NCBI GenBank assembly: GCA_017457955.1
Contig: JAFTGL010000009.1
Span: 186,001-250,000 of the forward strand
DNA: 64,000 nucleotides
Source of the DNA: Ruminococcus sp.
GTDB lineage: Bacteria; Bacillota; Clostridia; Oscillospirales; Acutalibacteraceae
Direction: 5' to 3'
The notes under the pieces were generated by a model that was not told where the DNA came from, did no database searches, and saw only the letters and a list, made by a program, of their open reading frames with translations. Positions 52,539 through 62,007 of this stretch are shown in pieces. Made by a program: the position numbers and the translations under genes. Within the stretch, counting starts at the first letter, position 1; each line of letters starts with the position of its first letter.

Positions 52539-54066
52539 ATGAAAACAAAAATTGACCGAATGAAAAACAGAGCCAAGAGTATGTCGAAACGCTCTTTAGC
52601 ACTGATGCTGAGCATTCTCGTGCTGATCACCGCGGTCGGTGCAGGCGCGGTATTCACCGCGATCGCCGCTACGACTAACAGTGTTTCTGACGGACAGAGT
52701 GCGAGCGAAAGGATCGAAGCAACCGCCAACCGCTACGATACGGAAGAAACGATGCTGAACGGTGCGCCCGACGCCGCGGCTGCGGAAAATGACACTAACG
52801 CTGATGCCGGCGCCGCAGACGCTGTTACCCTTAGCAAGAAGGGCGGTACCGATTTAGCCGGTACGGGCGCTACTTATGCATTTCAAGGCAGTTTTCCCGG
52901 AATGGGCGGTTGGGATAGCAGTTATACCGGCGTATCATTAAATACCGCGTATTCTTTTACTGTTTCATCTACAGGCACTTATTATTTCCGAGTTTTGGAT
53001 GGCTCGACAAGATTCGGCGCTTCAGCAGGTACCACTATTACAGGCAGTCAAGATTATAATTTGAATAGCAGCCACAGTAGTGATACTGATACACTTGGTG
53101 TTGTGGCTAATGTTACGGGTACATATAAAATCACAATGAAATCTTCGCCTAACAATGGCTCGGTAACTGTACACGTTGATTATCCTTCTGCTACTTCCTA
53201 CACCATCTCCTACAACACTCCCACCAATGGCAGCTTTACCACAAAGCCTACTTCTGCTAATTCCGGCAGCACGGTTACATTTGTTGCAACTCCCGCTAAC
53301 GGTTATGAGATCGATACTGTCACAGTTAAGAATGGCAGCACAAACATTACAACAACAAAAAAACGGCAACACATATAAATTTACGATGCCTGCCGCGAAT
53401 GTCAGCGTCAATGCTACTTTCAAAAAGGCGTCGTACACGATCACAACCAATGCGACACAGTGCAGTGTGAGCGGCGTTACATCACCTGCCGAATACGGTT
53501 CGACAGTCACCTTTACCGTCACGCCTAATACTGACTACGCGCTGAAAACGCTGACTGTTAAGCAGGGCACAACCACCGTTTCTGTTAACGATAACGGCGG
53601 CGGTTCTTACAGCTTCACCATGCCCGCAGGCGCGGTGACTATCACGGCTACTTGTACTACCACAAGCGGAACGGCTGAGATTTACTTCAAGTCGGCGACA
53701 GCTTGGGTATATCATCCCTTCATCTCCGTCGACAACGGAGCGGAGCAGGAGATGACGGTTGACACATATCTGAATAACGGTACCAAGAGCGATGCGGTAA
53801 AGCCGAAGAGCGACACAGGTTCTCTGCGTTACGCATGGTATAAGATCAGCCTGTCCGGTATCGATACCTCCAAACCCGTTACCATTAAGGTTCGTGGAAA
53901 TGACACCTACATGGAAGCGGAAGGCACCTTCACGATCGGTTCGGGCGATTCACTCTATCTCGCATGCGATAACCTCATGGAGGGCAGCACATTGGTAGAT
54001 GTTTCGTCATTGTCTGCAGAAGCGAGAGACTTCTATGACACACCGCTTAACATGATAGACGATTAA
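52539..54066 (+). pseudogene. Secreted InlB-repeat protein split by a one-base frameshift in an A7 run
   Basis: The first frame gives a signal peptide (SLALMLSILVLITAVGAGAV) and a Thr/Ser-rich extracellular region reaching VTVKNGSTNITTT, then stops at 53378. The other frame continues smoothly with NGNTYKFTMPAANVSVNATF to the stop at 54066. The join is at A7, 53357-53363; with six A the two parts form one protein of about 508 aa. The sequence contains SYTISYNTPTNGSF- and YTITTNATQCSVSG-type repeats with GYEIDTVTV and YALKTLTV cores, as in bacterial InlB-like/Big repeats. AGGGAGG precedes the ATG. Either inactive, phase-variable or a base-calling error. Confidence 0.75.
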
Positions 54067-54087
54067 CATTGTGGTCAGCAATGAAAC

Positions 54088-54108
54088 GCTCCGCACCGTT
54101 TGCGGAGC
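54088..54108 (+). other. Intergenic hairpin in the surface-protein operon
   Basis: GCTCCGCA-ccgtt-TGCGGAGC, an 8-bp perfect stem with no T-run, 22 nt after the stop of the frameshifted gene. It may protect or process the transcript rather than end it. Confidence 0.55.
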
Positions 54109-54148
54109 AGCAATGTGTAAACATTGAAATATTTTGGAGGAAATTAAA

Positions 54149-57100
54149 ATGAAAATTAATTTAAGGCAAAAAGCAAAATCAGCTTTATCGATTCTGCTGA
54201 CCCTTTGCATGGTGCTTTCGGTTCTCACCGTCGGTATTGTATCCACCGGCGCGTCTGAGGTGGATATGGCTGAGAGCGGAGTGACTACGGTTGCTCTTGC
54301 CGGTTCTATGAACGCATGGAGTACTTCAGCTAATACGGCAACTGTGTCAAGCAATGTCGCTAGTATTACTGTACAGCTCGGATCCGGTTCTTTCTCGTTT
54401 AAAATGGTAGAAGATTCCTCGTCGTGGTACGGTAATGGTGGAAGCTTTACCGACACTTGTAGTGCATGGGAATTCAAAACGAGTGATGGCAATTGTACCA
54501 TTAATACAACAGGTGGTACTTACAAGTTTTCGTATAATACCAGTACTCACAAATTGACTGTTACTCAGGAAAAGGATCCTTATGTGTCTGTTGCAAGCGG
54601 CGATGGTTATTATATTTATGTTGGTGAACCAACTAGTTGGAATCAGTCAAATTTTGGTGTTACGAAAAACAACGCAGCCTATGATAGCGATAGTGCTCAG
54701 AGAGTGGCAAGCGGAAGTGGTTCGCAGTACACAATTAGCAGCAACACATATAAATTTGCTCCTATGTATGTTCCTACCGGTACCTATTATTATGGTCATG
54801 CCGGATATTCATTAAATAAATCAAGTGCTGCATCTGCAGGAAGAGCATATCTGGTGACGAGTACCACTACACCATCCGGTTTTACGTGGATAGGTAATGA
54901 TGGAAGTAATGGTCTTCATTATAAGAACGGAACTACGTCAGCAACTACTACCTGCGATTCTACAGTACAGAAGGGAACAGATCTATCCGTTTCCACTACC
55001 TCATTAGGTTCTTCAAGTGTAGGTACTGCAAATTCCGCGACAAATACAAAGTATTACTTGAAAAACGGTTCAACATATACTTCTGTAAGTTTATCAAATG
55101 GTAAATTATCCACTTCTTCGCTTACCGAAAACACCACCTATTCCTTAATCACTTTAATTAGTGATGGTAAGGTTTATGTAAAAGCCGATACTGACAACTT
55201 TACTGTTACACCTGCTACCACCGACCTCCCGACTCCTACTTGGAGTTCATCATCCGTGGCGGCAAATGCCGGCGACACAGTTACTTTGACAGTGAACAAC
55301 CATGCTACGATCAGCGGTCAGGACAGCGGCGTTACCTATGAGCTGTATAAAGGCACAACTAAGCTGACCTCCGGTTATAAATATAACAATGGTGTCTTTA
55401 CTCTTTCTAATGTATCAACATCAAACGCCGGATCATATTATGTGAAAGCAATCGCTAACAATACAACCTTGTATAGTAATTCTGCTAAATCCTCGGCGGC
55501 AACCCTCGCCGTTTATGAGCCGATGTACGCCATTTCCGGTAACCATGTTGATTGGGGCGCGTACTTAATCGATTACGATAATGACGGCGAATATGATGAC
55601 GATCCTAAGCAACTTGAACTTCTCACAAAACCTACCGAATCCGCCAACTATTTCAACACTTGGCAGGATGTTCTTGCTATTGACAATCCCACCGCTACTC
55701 CCGGCGTGTACAGCTTTACTTTCAAGACCAAGGAAAAAGCTGATTATGATTGGAACGGTTTCAATGGTATCGGTCTTTGTCTCTACCAGAAAGACACCGC
55801 TCAAAGGGCGTTTATCAAGAACGGCACAGCTTACAATACATCCAACAACGACCTGACCATTACCGACGACGGAATTGTAGATGGCGATAATCTGTATGTT
55901 AATAATCTGGGCACTCCTGCCGGCGGTTCGCTGGTGTTAAAGAGAGGTCAAACCTACACCATCACCATTGATCAGACAAAGCGTTATAGTAATTCTTCGA
56001 GCTATCCTTGGGGTAAGATCACGATCACAACCACCGACGTATTCGCTGACGTGGCGGCGAAAAAGCAGGTGTTCAATGCTACAGATGGTCAGTATGAAGA
56101 TGCTGTCGACTGTGAAGCAGCCATCGGTACCGTATCGGCAGAACCTGTTCATAATGCAGGTTCTCTGAACACTATCCTTACCGCAGTCGACGTAAATGCC
56201 AATTATGATTTTATCGGTTGGTATACCAACGCTGATTGTACCGGTACTCCCGCAATCGCCGCAAGTGCATGCACCAAAACAGATAACACTTATACAACGC
56301 CGGTCACTATCTCTGAAACAACAGAGTATTATGCTTTATTTAAACAGAAGCAGCCGTCACAGTATACTGTTACACTGACCCAGCCCTCATATGGCACGAT
56401 TTCGACAACCGGCGGCGTATCGGGAGATCAGGCATATCAGGGCGCGACGGTATCACTCAATGCAACGGTTACCGATCACAGTAAGGAATTCTCTCACTGG
56501 TTGATCACCAACGCTGCAACCGATGTAGATATCACCTCTACCGTATGCGCTAACCCCACTCAGGCAACTTCAACCTTTACCATGCCGGCTCTGAACGTCA
56601 AGGTAACGGCGATCTATTCTAACAAAACGCAGGTTTCGATCACAACGAGCAGTAACAATACCGACCTCGGTACAGCTTCTTATACGGCTGGCACCTACTA
56701 TGTCGGCGACACAATTACCATTAGCGCGACCAATGTCGGCGGCGTATTTAGCAGATGGGTTGTCACCGGCGGTACAATCGACGACGCCAGCAGTGCGACT
56801 GCGCACATCACCGCTACCGGTTCCACCGTAACCGCAAGAGCGATCTTTGATTATAAGACGTATCAGCTGTATTATAACGGAAAATATTATCCGTTGCTTC
56901 GTCAGGATGACGGCTCATATGTTTCTACATTTAAAATCCCGTCAAACAGCAGTGACTTCACCGTTTATAATGCAAGTGATAAGAAATACGCAGTATCCGG
57001 TACCGGAAACACATGGGAATTCACTGCAAGTACCAGAAACGCAACCATTTATAACTCTACCACTGCAAATAATAGCGCTTGGGCGTCATCAGTAGGTAAA

Positions 57101-60100
57101 CAGTACAAAAATACCAGTGCAGGCGCAGCCGCATATATGGTTTTCTATCCGCCGGGATATAAAATCAGTTCTACTACCTACGGCAATGGTCGTATTTCTC
57201 TTGTAACCGACAATATTCTTGGAGCTGTAGCCACTGTTTACGCCAAGGACGGTTCGATCCGTTACGCAAACGGCGGTACCGCTGACGGCGGCGGCGCCAG
57301 TTCCGGTGAACTGTGGAGTGATGGCGGTGACATTACGGCTAAGAAGGGCGTTACTACGGTGACAAAGATCAACAGCACCGCTGTTCCTAACCCTGACAGT
57401 ACAAGATATCCGGATACTGTTGCAAACAGCGACCACCTCAAAATCTATTCTGCTCCGATCGGCAGCACCATCACGATCCAGACTACCGTTAACGAAACCT
57501 ATAAGAATCAAGGCTTCTATGTAGGCATGTTTGTTATCAACGGCTGGAAGGTTGCGGCTTCCGACGCAGGTAAGGGCGTATATACCGCTACCTACACCCT
57601 GACAGATGAATATGCAGAGAATAATCTCAGCAGCGAAAAGTCTTTTGAAATTACACCTGTATATTACAACAAAAACTTCCAGTACGTTACCTTCTATGTT
57701 GACGCGAATTCCGTTCCGTCAAAATGGAAAACCACAATCTCCACCTGTGCAGACTACAGATCCACTGACGGTACATCGGCAGCTTCTTCGCATTTTGAGG
57801 GCTCTTATCCCGGTCAGCCGCTCGGACGTGAAGGTGACCTCTACGAAATCAAGGTAGCAAAGTATTTTTACGATTACAGCAGTACTACCGGTAAATGGAC
57901 AGAGCATCCCAACTACTACCCGTCGGCAACCATTACCGCGTACAACTATGACTCCGTACATCACTATTACTATGTGTATGGTGATGACAATGTCAACACA
58001 TCCAACAATAAAAACTACCAGACCTATGACTTTGCCGACTTCTCATATCTGGCACAGATAGATGGGATCGAAGCTATCCTGTTCAGATGTAAGTATGAGA
58101 CGAGCAAAAACAACTGGCAGATTTATAATGTGACTGATGACAATAACGCTAACTATGATCCCAAAAGCGATGAACCGGAATGGTTCAATGTCAGCACCAA
58201 CAGTGAATTAAACACATGGCAGTGGTTAACAGACTACTATGGAAACCCGATTGACGCGTTTGGTAACCGTATTGTAAAATCCGGCTCCGGAGAAAGCGCG
58301 GTATACTATACTGCTGAAGATCTTGCATCTCTTTCTCCCACAACTAATGAGCAGGTAAGAATTGTTTCCTACGGTAACAAAATGTCTACCGGTACTACCA
58401 CCGTCAGAACCAAAGCTCAGTGGGCTACCGGCTGGGTCGTTTATACAAAGGGTTCAACCAGCGGAACGAAATACTTTAAGGCATACGGTACTCCCGCTGA
58501 CTTTATTTGCACAACACCCGGCGACACTTCTACCGCGAATGTTAAGTATTATTCGGGCGGCAGTGCATCTGATATCAAGGGCAAGCTTACCATTATCTCT
58601 TATGATAAGGAAAGAACCAATAAGATCAGCGGCGTAGGCGATACCGGTCAGCGTATCGACGGTCAGTGGTACTATTCCGCTCAGCATGACTTCGATTCTA
58701 CCGTTCAGGTACATATCACAACTGCTGAGGGTACCGCTGTTAAGAATACCGATACATCTGTCGACGCTAACAGCGCTGCTGCTGCCAACACAGGTTGGAA
58801 GGGTACTACTTCCAATACGCTTGCTACTCTGGACGGCAAGACTACCGAAACCTATAGTAATGTAACCACCGAGGCAGCGCTGAACTGTACTCTGGGTTCG
58901 GGTTACACCTTTGTCGGTTGGTATATCTACGACGGTACCAACTACACCAAGATAGGCGATAATTTTGCCGATCATAATACAACCATGACGATGAAGAAAA
59001 ACTACACTATCGTCGCGGTCGTACGCGCGGTCGGCGCGGGTGATCTGGTTATCACTCACAGCCGTTATACTGGCTCGAAGCCCGAGGCGCATGACGGTTC
59101 CGGTAAGTATTTTGTTTCTGCTGTTGTAAAACATAGTAACGGCTCGACAACGACTATTTCTGAATCACAGAACTCCATTACTGTTCCCGGTCTTGCCGCG
59201 ACGGATAAGCTGACCATCACGATCCGTACCGTATGTAACGGCGCCGACACCTTCTACGCATGGTATGAAGAAGCATTGGGCGCGAATTATTCCAGAACCG
59301 GTAACTACTATGAGATTTGCTCTGAGACAGAAGACCCGCTCGGTGAATCTGAAGTAAGCTATACGTTCTTTGAGGCTGATTGCTCCACCTTCTTTAATGG
59401 CAGTACATTAGCAAGAAATACGATCGATCTTTATTCTGACATCGTTCACGTTTCCGCATATGCGACTTTGACGTATAAGTACTATGACCGCTTCGCTCAA
59501 AACGGTGCTAATCAGATGGTATCTTATGTGGTTAGGAATGTTCCGCTGACTGATGAAGAAATCGATAACGGATATATTCCCACTGACGCTAAGATCTCTC
59601 AGTATGCTCCTAAGGTCGTTGACACGATCTATACCGATACCAAGTGGACGATCGCAGGTACTAAGGTCGAAAGAGCCGCTTCCAATGTTACGCTGATGGC
59701 TACTCAGACGCCTAAGACATGCTTCGTAGAGTATGTTCCCGGTGAACAGGTAGGTAATGATCTTCTGAGTGGCGATACTGAACTACCTGTCGGAGATATC
59801 GTATCTTGGAATACCAGAATCGTTGATTACAACAGCTGGCTGATCGACGAGAACGCTGATATGAGCAATCCTGACGAAAGCGATTTCTATGTCAACGCTC
59901 CTGAAACTTATACCGACGAAAATGCGGGTAGGACATGGACGTTTGTAAGGTTCGATGTTTATGAGTATGATCGTCTTACCGGAAATATAGGCGACGTCAT
60001 CTACAGCACGAACGATCATACATTCGGGTACAGAATTTATGCTGACTGCGTGATCTATCCTGTCTATACCAATGAAGCGACCGTTACAAAGGAGCTGACC

Positions 60101-60670
60101 GCAAAGATTGAACCTGCGGTTCTGAACCGTGAAGTTTACGGTGATTCCGCTTCACCGACCGATAAGCTGTATGCTGACTTGCTCATATCCTTTATCAATG
60201 TTGCTGCTGCAGCAGACGGAGAAATTCCTGAGGAAATCAAAGATCTTGCCGCGGATTCCGGCTATACCATTGAAACAGGATTTGTACTTGACAAGACTGT
60301 ACTTCTCAGTGATACTGACTTCAACACTCTTAAAACTGCGGCACAGGAAGGTGCAACCGATACAACTGATACGATCTTAACCAGATATACCAGTCAGTTT
60401 AATGCTTCGACAGCTGAAAGTGTTGCAAAGGGCACAGCTACAACCGGCTTCTCTAAGTATGTTCTTGATAATGCTAAGCTGACTAACAAGAACCGTACTG
60501 ACGGTGTTGTCAGATTCAGCAACTCTGAGACTGCTCAAAAGAAAGTTTATGCTGCTTATTCGTACATCATTATTAAGAAGGGTAACGTATTAACCGCATT
60601 CGCTATTTCTGATGCTCAGCTCTTCAACTTCTGCTATCTTGGCAATAAGCCGCTTGACAAGGTTTCTTAA
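54149..60670 (+). CDS. Giant secreted repeat protein (2173 aa)
   Basis: Signal peptide MKINLRQKAKSALSILLTLC..., then an SBM-like beta domain (VALAGSMNAWS). The body is Ser/Thr/Tyr-rich, including InlB-type repeats with FIGWYTNADCTGTP (near residue 690), a FSHWL core (near 783) and FVGWYIYDGTNYTKI (near 1588), and many aromatic/Thr segments. The last 190 residues (about 1975-2165) are a separate domain (LYADLLISFINVAAAA to VYAAYSYIIIKK), shared with the protein truncated at the right edge. No LPxTG, dockerin, cohesin or membrane anchor is seen, so retention at the surface is unexplained. ATG at 54149 follows GGAGG by 8 nt. Confidence 0.85.
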   Translation: MKINLRQKAKSALSILLTLCMVLSVLTVGIVSTGASEVDMAESGVTTVALAGSMNAWSTSANTATVSSNVASITVQLGSGSFSFKMVEDSSSWYGNGGSFTDTCSAWEFKTSDGNCTINTTGGTYKFSYNTSTHKLTVTQEKDPYVSVASGDGYYIYVGEPTSWNQSNFGVTKNNAAYDSDSAQRVASGSGSQYTISSNTYKFAPMYVPTGTYYYGHAGYSLNKSSAASAGRAYLVTSTTTPSGFTWIGNDGSNGLHYKNGTTSATTTCDSTVQKGTDLSVSTTSLGSSSVGTANSATNTKYYLKNGSTYTSVSLSNGKLSTSSLTENTTYSLITLISDGKVYVKADTDNFTVTPATTDLPTPTWSSSSVAANAGDTVTLTVNNHATISGQDSGVTYELYKGTTKLTSGYKYNNGVFTLSNVSTSNAGSYYVKAIANNTTLYSNSAKSSAATLAVYEPMYAISGNHVDWGAYLIDYDNDGEYDDDPKQLELLTKPTESANYFNTWQDVLAIDNPTATPGVYSFTFKTKEKADYDWNGFNGIGLCLYQKDTAQRAFIKNGTAYNTSNNDLTITDDGIVDGDNLYVNNLGTPAGGSLVLKRGQTYTITIDQTKRYSNSSSYPWGKITITTTDVFADVAAKKQVFNATDGQYEDAVDCEAAIGTVSAEPVHNAGSLNTILTAVDVNANYDFIGWYTNADCTGTPAIAASACTKTDNTYTTPVTISETTEYYALFKQKQPSQYTVTLTQPSYGTISTTGGVSGDQAYQGATVSLNATVTDHSKEFSHWLITNAATDVDITSTVCANPTQATSTFTMPALNVKVTAIYSNKTQVSITTSSNNTDLGTASYTAGTYYVGDTITISATNVGGVFSRWVVTGGTIDDASSATAHITATGSTVTARAIFDYKTYQLYYNGKYYPLLRQDDGSYVSTFKIPSNSSDFTVYNASDKKYAVSGTGNTWEFTASTRNATIYNSTTANNSAWASSVGKQYKNTSAGAAAYMVFYPPGYKISSTTYGNGRISLVTDNILGAVATVYAKDGSIRYANGGTADGGGASSGELWSDGGDITAKKGVTTVTKINSTAVPNPDSTRYPDTVANSDHLKIYSAPIGSTITIQTTVNETYKNQGFYVGMFVINGWKVAASDAGKGVYTATYTLTDEYAENNLSSEKSFEITPVYYNKNFQYVTFYVDANSVPSKWKTTISTCADYRSTDGTSAASSHFEGSYPGQPLGREGDLYEIKVAKYFYDYSSTTGKWTEHPNYYPSATITAYNYDSVHHYYYVYGDDNVNTSNNKNYQTYDFADFSYLAQIDGIEAILFRCKYETSKNNWQIYNVTDDNNANYDPKSDEPEWFNVSTNSELNTWQWLTDYYGNPIDAFGNRIVKSGSGESAVYYTAEDLASLSPTTNEQVRIVSYGNKMSTGTTTVRTKAQWATGWVVYTKGSTSGTKYFKAYGTPADFICTTPGDTSTANVKYYSGGSASDIKGKLTIISYDKERTNKISGVGDTGQRIDGQWYYSAQHDFDSTVQVHITTAEGTAVKNTDTSVDANSAAAANTGWKGTTSNTLATLDGKTTETYSNVTTEAALNCTLGSGYTFVGWYIYDGTNYTKIGDNFADHNTTMTMKKNYTIVAVVRAVGAGDLVITHSRYTGSKPEAHDGSGKYFVSAVVKHSNGSTTTISESQNSITVPGLAATDKLTITIRTVCNGADTFYAWYEEALGANYSRTGNYYEICSETEDPLGESEVSYTFFEADCSTFFNGSTLARNTIDLYSDIVHVSAYATLTYKYYDRFAQNGANQMVSYVVRNVPLTDEEIDNGYIPTDAKISQYAPKVVDTIYTDTKWTIAGTKVERAASNVTLMATQTPKTCFVEYVPGEQVGNDLLSGDTELPVGDIVSWNTRIVDYNSWLIDENADMSNPDESDFYVNAPETYTDENAGRTWTFVRFDVYEYDRLTGNIGDVIYSTNDHTFGYRIYADCVIYPVYTNEATVTKELTAKIEPAVLNREVYGDSASPTDKLYADLLISFINVAAAADGEIPEEIKDLAADSGYTIETGFVLDKTVLLSDTDFNTLKTAAQEGATDTTDTILTRYTSQFNASTAESVAKGTATTGFSKYVLDNAKLTNKNRTDGVVRFSNSETAQKKVYAAYSYIIIKKGNVLTAFAISDAQLFNFCYLGNKPLDKVS

Positions 60671-60690
60671 TGGAATGGAGGAATGACAAA

Positions 60691-60831
60691 ATGAGAAAAG
60701 AGTATTCAACTCCTGAAGTTGAGTTTGTTAAGATCCAGCTTTGTAATGATGTTCTGGGTGCCAGTGTAACACAACCTTTTACTCCTGAGGAAACGATCAA
60801 TGAACAAATCTTTGATGAAGAAGAACCGTAA
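60691..60831 (+). CDS. 46-aa YSxPE/DVLxAS peptide A (candidate precursor peptide)
   Basis: Sequence starts MRKEYSTPEVEFVKIQ, has CNDVLGASV in the middle, and ends acidic (FDEEEP). GGAGG lies 9-10 nt before the ATG, and the gene is 20 nt after the giant gene. It matches peptide B at 63123 in length (46 aa), the YS-x-PE start, the aliphatic spacing, DVL-x-AS and the Pro/Glu-rich tail. A hydrophobic/aromatic leader-like first half and an acidic second half suit a RiPP precursor recognised by a PqqD-like protein, but there is no direct proof. One Cys only, so no lanthipeptide rings are implied. Confidence 0.8.
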   Translation: MRKEYSTPEVEFVKIQLCNDVLGASVTQPFTPEETINEQIFDEEEP

Positions 60832-60845
60832 GTAAAGCATTTTTT

Positions 60846-60875
60846 GAATCGGCAGGTGGCGACATCTGCCGATTC
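60846..60875 (+). other. Hairpin between peptide A and the LRR-dockerin gene
   Basis: GAATCGGCAG / CTGCCGATTC, 10-bp perfect stem with a 10-nt loop and no T-run. A hairpin of similar size occupies the equivalent position in cassette B. Confidence 0.65.
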
Positions 60876-60905
60876 TGCAATCACCTATAAACGGAGGTGC
60901 TATAG

Positions 60906-61901
60906 TTGAAAAAAATAAGATTATTATTACTGCTGTGTCTTGCGGTTTTGGTGGTGTTATCTTCTGTTGTGATTCCTGCTTCCGCCACAACTTATTATTA
61001 CAGCTCCGGCTATGAGCTGTATAAAGACGGTGACAGCAACGGTTGGATCATCAATTCATGCTCTTTAGAAGACACTGAGATCTCTTTGCCGGGCTTTCTT
61101 TTGAATGATAATGTTACCACGGTTGGCGGTAACTGCTTTGAAAATCGCTCTGATATGAGCTATGTGTATATTCCAGATACGTTCACGACCATCGGCGCGT
61201 ATGCGTTCAGCGGTTGTACCTCTCTGTCAACTGTTGATTTTGGGTCTAATCTAAACTATATCTATGTCGGTGCGTTCCGCTATTGTGATTCACTTGTCAG
61301 TGCAGATCTTTCTGACACACAGCTCAGCCTTATCGCTAACGCGGCTTTCTATCACTGTGATAATTTGGAAGAGGTCAGCTTACCTCAAACGCTTCAGACA
61401 ATCGGATCAAACACATTTGCTATGTGTCCTAAGCTGAATAAGGTTTTGATTGACAGAAATGTAACCTCTATCGCGCAGAATTCTTTTGCAAATTCTCCGA
61501 ATGTCGTCATATACTGCTACGAGGATTCTTACGCTCACCAATATGCAAAGCAAAAAGGAATAGCGTATGTACTTATTGAACCGGTCATTCCTACCGAACA
61601 TCCTACAGAAGAGCCGACGGTTTCCGAGACTGAAGTTCCTACTCAGCCTGAGACGGTTGAGCCTACTTTGCCGGAGGGTTACTATCTCGGTGATGTTGAC
61701 GGCAATAACCTTGTCGAATCAATAGACGCAACGCTGATCCAGCGATTGTTGGCAAACCTCGGTTATCCGGCATCCTGTGTCTATGAACACGGTGACGTAG
61801 ATGGTGACGGCGGAACAACGATCATAGACGCAACACTGATTCAGCGGTATCTCGGAAATTTATACGTACCGTATGAAATCAATAAGTTTATCACTGAATG
61901 A
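60906..61901 (+). CDS. Secreted BspA-like leucine-rich repeat protein with dockerin (A)
   Basis: 331 aa. Signal peptide, then about five BspA/LRR_5 repeats (YVYIPDTFTTIGAYAFSGCT, ADLSDTQLSLIANAAFYHCD, VSLPQTLQTIGSNTFAMCP), a Pro/Thr/Glu linker with tandem ETEVPTQPETVEPT, and a type I dockerin at residues 261-323 (GDVDGNNLVESIDATLIQRL and GDVDGDGGTTIIDATLIQRY). Two Ca-binding repeats are intact. The dockerin should bind a cohesin; the LRR part probably binds a surface or a protein. Starts at a TTG at 60906 after GGAGG. Convergent paralogue at 62008. Confidence 0.9.
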   Translation: MKKIRLLLLLCLAVLVVLSSVVIPASATTYYYSSGYELYKDGDSNGWIINSCSLEDTEISLPGFLLNDNVTTVGGNCFENRSDMSYVYIPDTFTTIGAYAFSGCTSLSTVDFGSNLNYIYVGAFRYCDSLVSADLSDTQLSLIANAAFYHCDNLEEVSLPQTLQTIGSNTFAMCPKLNKVLIDRNVTSIAQNSFANSPNVVIYCYEDSYAHQYAKQKGIAYVLIEPVIPTEHPTEEPTVSETEVPTQPETVEPTLPEGYYLGDVDGNNLVESIDATLIQRLLANLGYPASCVYEHGDVDGDGGTTIIDATLIQRYLGNLYVPYEINKFITE

Positions 61902-61941
61902 AAAGAAGATAAATAATACTTTTTGATTGAGAATTCTAAAT

Positions 61942-61977
61942 AAAAGAGACTACTGTATCACTACAGCAGTCTCTTTT
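61942..61977. terminator. Bidirectional terminator between the two cassettes
   Basis: AAAAGAGACTACTGTA / TACAGCAGTCTCTTTT, 16-bp stem with one mismatch and a 4-nt loop, with A/T ends. Lies midway between the convergent LRR-dockerin genes. Confidence 0.85.
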
Positions 61978-62007
61978 ACTTTATACCAGAAAATGAATTA
62001 TCATTGT

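Noticed and set aside
53357-53363. Programmed -1 frameshifting at the A7 run
   Set aside because: The downstream frame is +1 (or -2) relative to the start frame, so a -1 slip would not join the two parts.
54149-60670. Dockerin or cohesin in the 2173-aa protein
   Set aside because: Asp-rich segments such as DYDNDGEYDDDP lack the paired repeats and helix pattern of dockerins, and no cohesin-like module was recognised.
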